6,032 bases of DNA, taken from Prevotellaceae bacterium (lineage in GTDB: Bacteria > Bacteroidota > Bacteroidia > Bacteroidales > Bacteroidaceae). Of the stretch, positions 5,264 to 6,032 are shown one piece after another. A program made the translations under genes and the position numbers. The notes below the pieces were generated by a model. The model did no database searches, was not told the DNA's origin, and was given only the letters and a program-made list of their open reading frames with translations. How positions within the stretch are numbered: the first letter of the stretch is position 1; every line of letters begins with the position of its first letter. The DNA lies in contig JAJPZF010000085.1 in assembly GCA_021204545.1 (NCBI GenBank), forward strand, positions 1-6,032. Reading direction: 5' to 3'.

Positions 5264-6032
5264 ATGAGACAGACGACAATAATGGCAGCCTGCCTGTCCC
5301 TCCTGCTCGCTTGCTCGGGAGGGAGGAAGGAGTACGACGCCACGGGTATGTTCGAGGCTACGGAGGTGACGGTGTCGGCGGAGCAGAGCGGCCGCCTGCT
5401 TAGCCTAAGCCTGACGGAGGGGGACAGCCTAACCCAAGGGCAGCAGGTGGGGCTGGTGGACACTGTGCAGCTCTCCCTCAGAGCCTTGCAGCTTGGGGCG
5501 ACGAGGATGAGCTACGCTAACCAGCGCCCCGACATCGAGAAGCAGATAGCCAGCACGAGGCAGGAGCTACAGAAGGCGGAGATGGAGCAGCGACGCTACG
5601 AGACGCTGGTCAAGGAGAACGCCGCCAACCAGAAGCAGCTGGACGACGCGGTAAGCTCCGTCAACGTGCTGCGCAAGCAACTGGAGGCGCAGCTCTCGCA
5701 GCTGGCTGGCAGCACCGAGAGCCTCAACAGCCAGATGTCCGCCACGGACATACAGCGTCTTGAGGTGCTCGACCAGCTCGCCAAGTGCCGCATAACAGCC
5801 CCCATAACGGGCGTGGTGCTCGACAAGTACGCCGAGGAGGGAGAGTACGCAGTGCCTGGCACGCCGCTCTTCAAGATGGCGGACGTGGGCAATATGTTCC
5901 TCAGGGCTTACGTCACCACCGCCCAGCTCGCAGACGTGAAGGTGGGGCAGCAGGTCAAGGTGCTTGCCGACTACGGCGGAGGCGACCGGCGTGAGTACGA
6001 GGGCAGGGTGACGTGGATTGCCGACCGCGCCG
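5264..6032 (+). CDS. HlyD/YbhG-like periplasmic adaptor lipoprotein (partial, 3' end outside window)
   Basis: Membrane-fusion protein that links an inner-membrane pump to the TolC channel. The frame opens at ATG 5264 and is uninterrupted for 256 codons to the window edge. The N-terminus is a lipoprotein signal with lipobox LLAC (14-17), so Cys17 would be lipidated. No acidic stretch typical of Bacteroidota surface-export signals follows it, which suits a periplasmic membrane anchor. Residues about 25-68 (DATGMFEATEVTVSAE, then GRLLSLSLTEGDSLTQGQ) form the first half of the lipoyl/barrel-sandwich domain. A coiled-coil hairpin spans about 86-172 and includes LVKENAANQKQLDDA. The second lipoyl half is at 176-206 (ITAPITGVVLDKYAEEG), and the start of the beta-barrel follows (212-256). 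The motif pattern resembles adaptors paired with ABC-2-type exporters, so an ABC ATPase and permeases are expected next. AAAGG just before the ATG is too close to act as a normal ribosome-binding site. Confidence 0.9.
   Translation, partial: MRQTTIMAACLSLLLACSGGRKEYDATGMFEATEVTVSAEQSGRLLSLSLTEGDSLTQGQQVGLVDTVQLSLRALQLGATRMSYANQRPDIEKQIASTRQELQKAEMEQRRYETLVKENAANQKQLDDAVSSVNVLRKQLEAQLSQLAGSTESLNSQMSATDIQRLEVLDQLAKCRITAPITGVVLDKYAEEGEYAVPGTPLFKMADVGNMFLRAYVTTAQLADVKVGQQVKVLADYGGGDRREYEGRVTWIADRA

Noticed and set aside
4696..5463. Minus-strand 255-codon open frame across the TolC-HlyD junction
   Set aside because: It spans two well-supported genes on the opposite strand and has the low-complexity Leu/Val/Ala-rich composition of an antisense shadow.

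Overview
The window looks like chromosomal DNA of a GC-rich member of the Bacteroidota, most likely a Bacteroidales species (Prevotellaceae-like). This rests on four things. The promoter signals fit the Bacteroidota -33/-7 pattern (TTG, about 20 nt, TAnnTTTG), with TACTTTTG or TACCTTTG near three gene starts. Shine-Dalgarno sequences are essentially absent. The protein families are common in that phylum: a tandem CE12-type pectin acetylesterase, a cupin/AraC regulator, and a TolC plus lipoprotein HlyD efflux pair. The genus is inference.

Layout. Positions 1-420 are intergenic: an AT-rich left edge with a leftward TACCTTTG element (60-67), a composite repeat (about 137-291), and a good rightward promoter (364-395). 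A secreted two-domain SGNH/CE12 esterase (421-2049) follows and overlaps by 4 bp a GTG-started exonuclease III gene (2046-2801). An AraC-family regulator (2804-3700, minus strand) converges on it, leaving 2 bp between stop codons. The regulator diverges from an efflux operon across a 299-bp intergenic region that holds a second copy of the repeat (about 3731-3881). The operon is a TolC-family outer-membrane channel (4000-5256) and a HlyD/YbhG-like lipoprotein adaptor (from 5264), which runs off the right edge.

How the genes fit together. The AraC regulator, TolC channel and HlyD adaptor look like a locally regulated tripartite export system whose inner-membrane component should lie just beyond the window. 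The esterase would remove acetyl groups from pectic rhamnogalacturonan in the periplasm or outside the cell; its coupling to a DNA-repair nuclease appears positional rather than functional.

The least explained feature is the pair of directly oriented ~150-bp repeats. Each has two 18-bp boxes, three hairpin-forming units with an exact 24-bp period, and a conserved 3' tail. They flank the esterase-nuclease-regulator block. I do not recognise them as a named element. No RNA genes, CRISPR arrays, transposase genes or clear intrinsic terminators were found.
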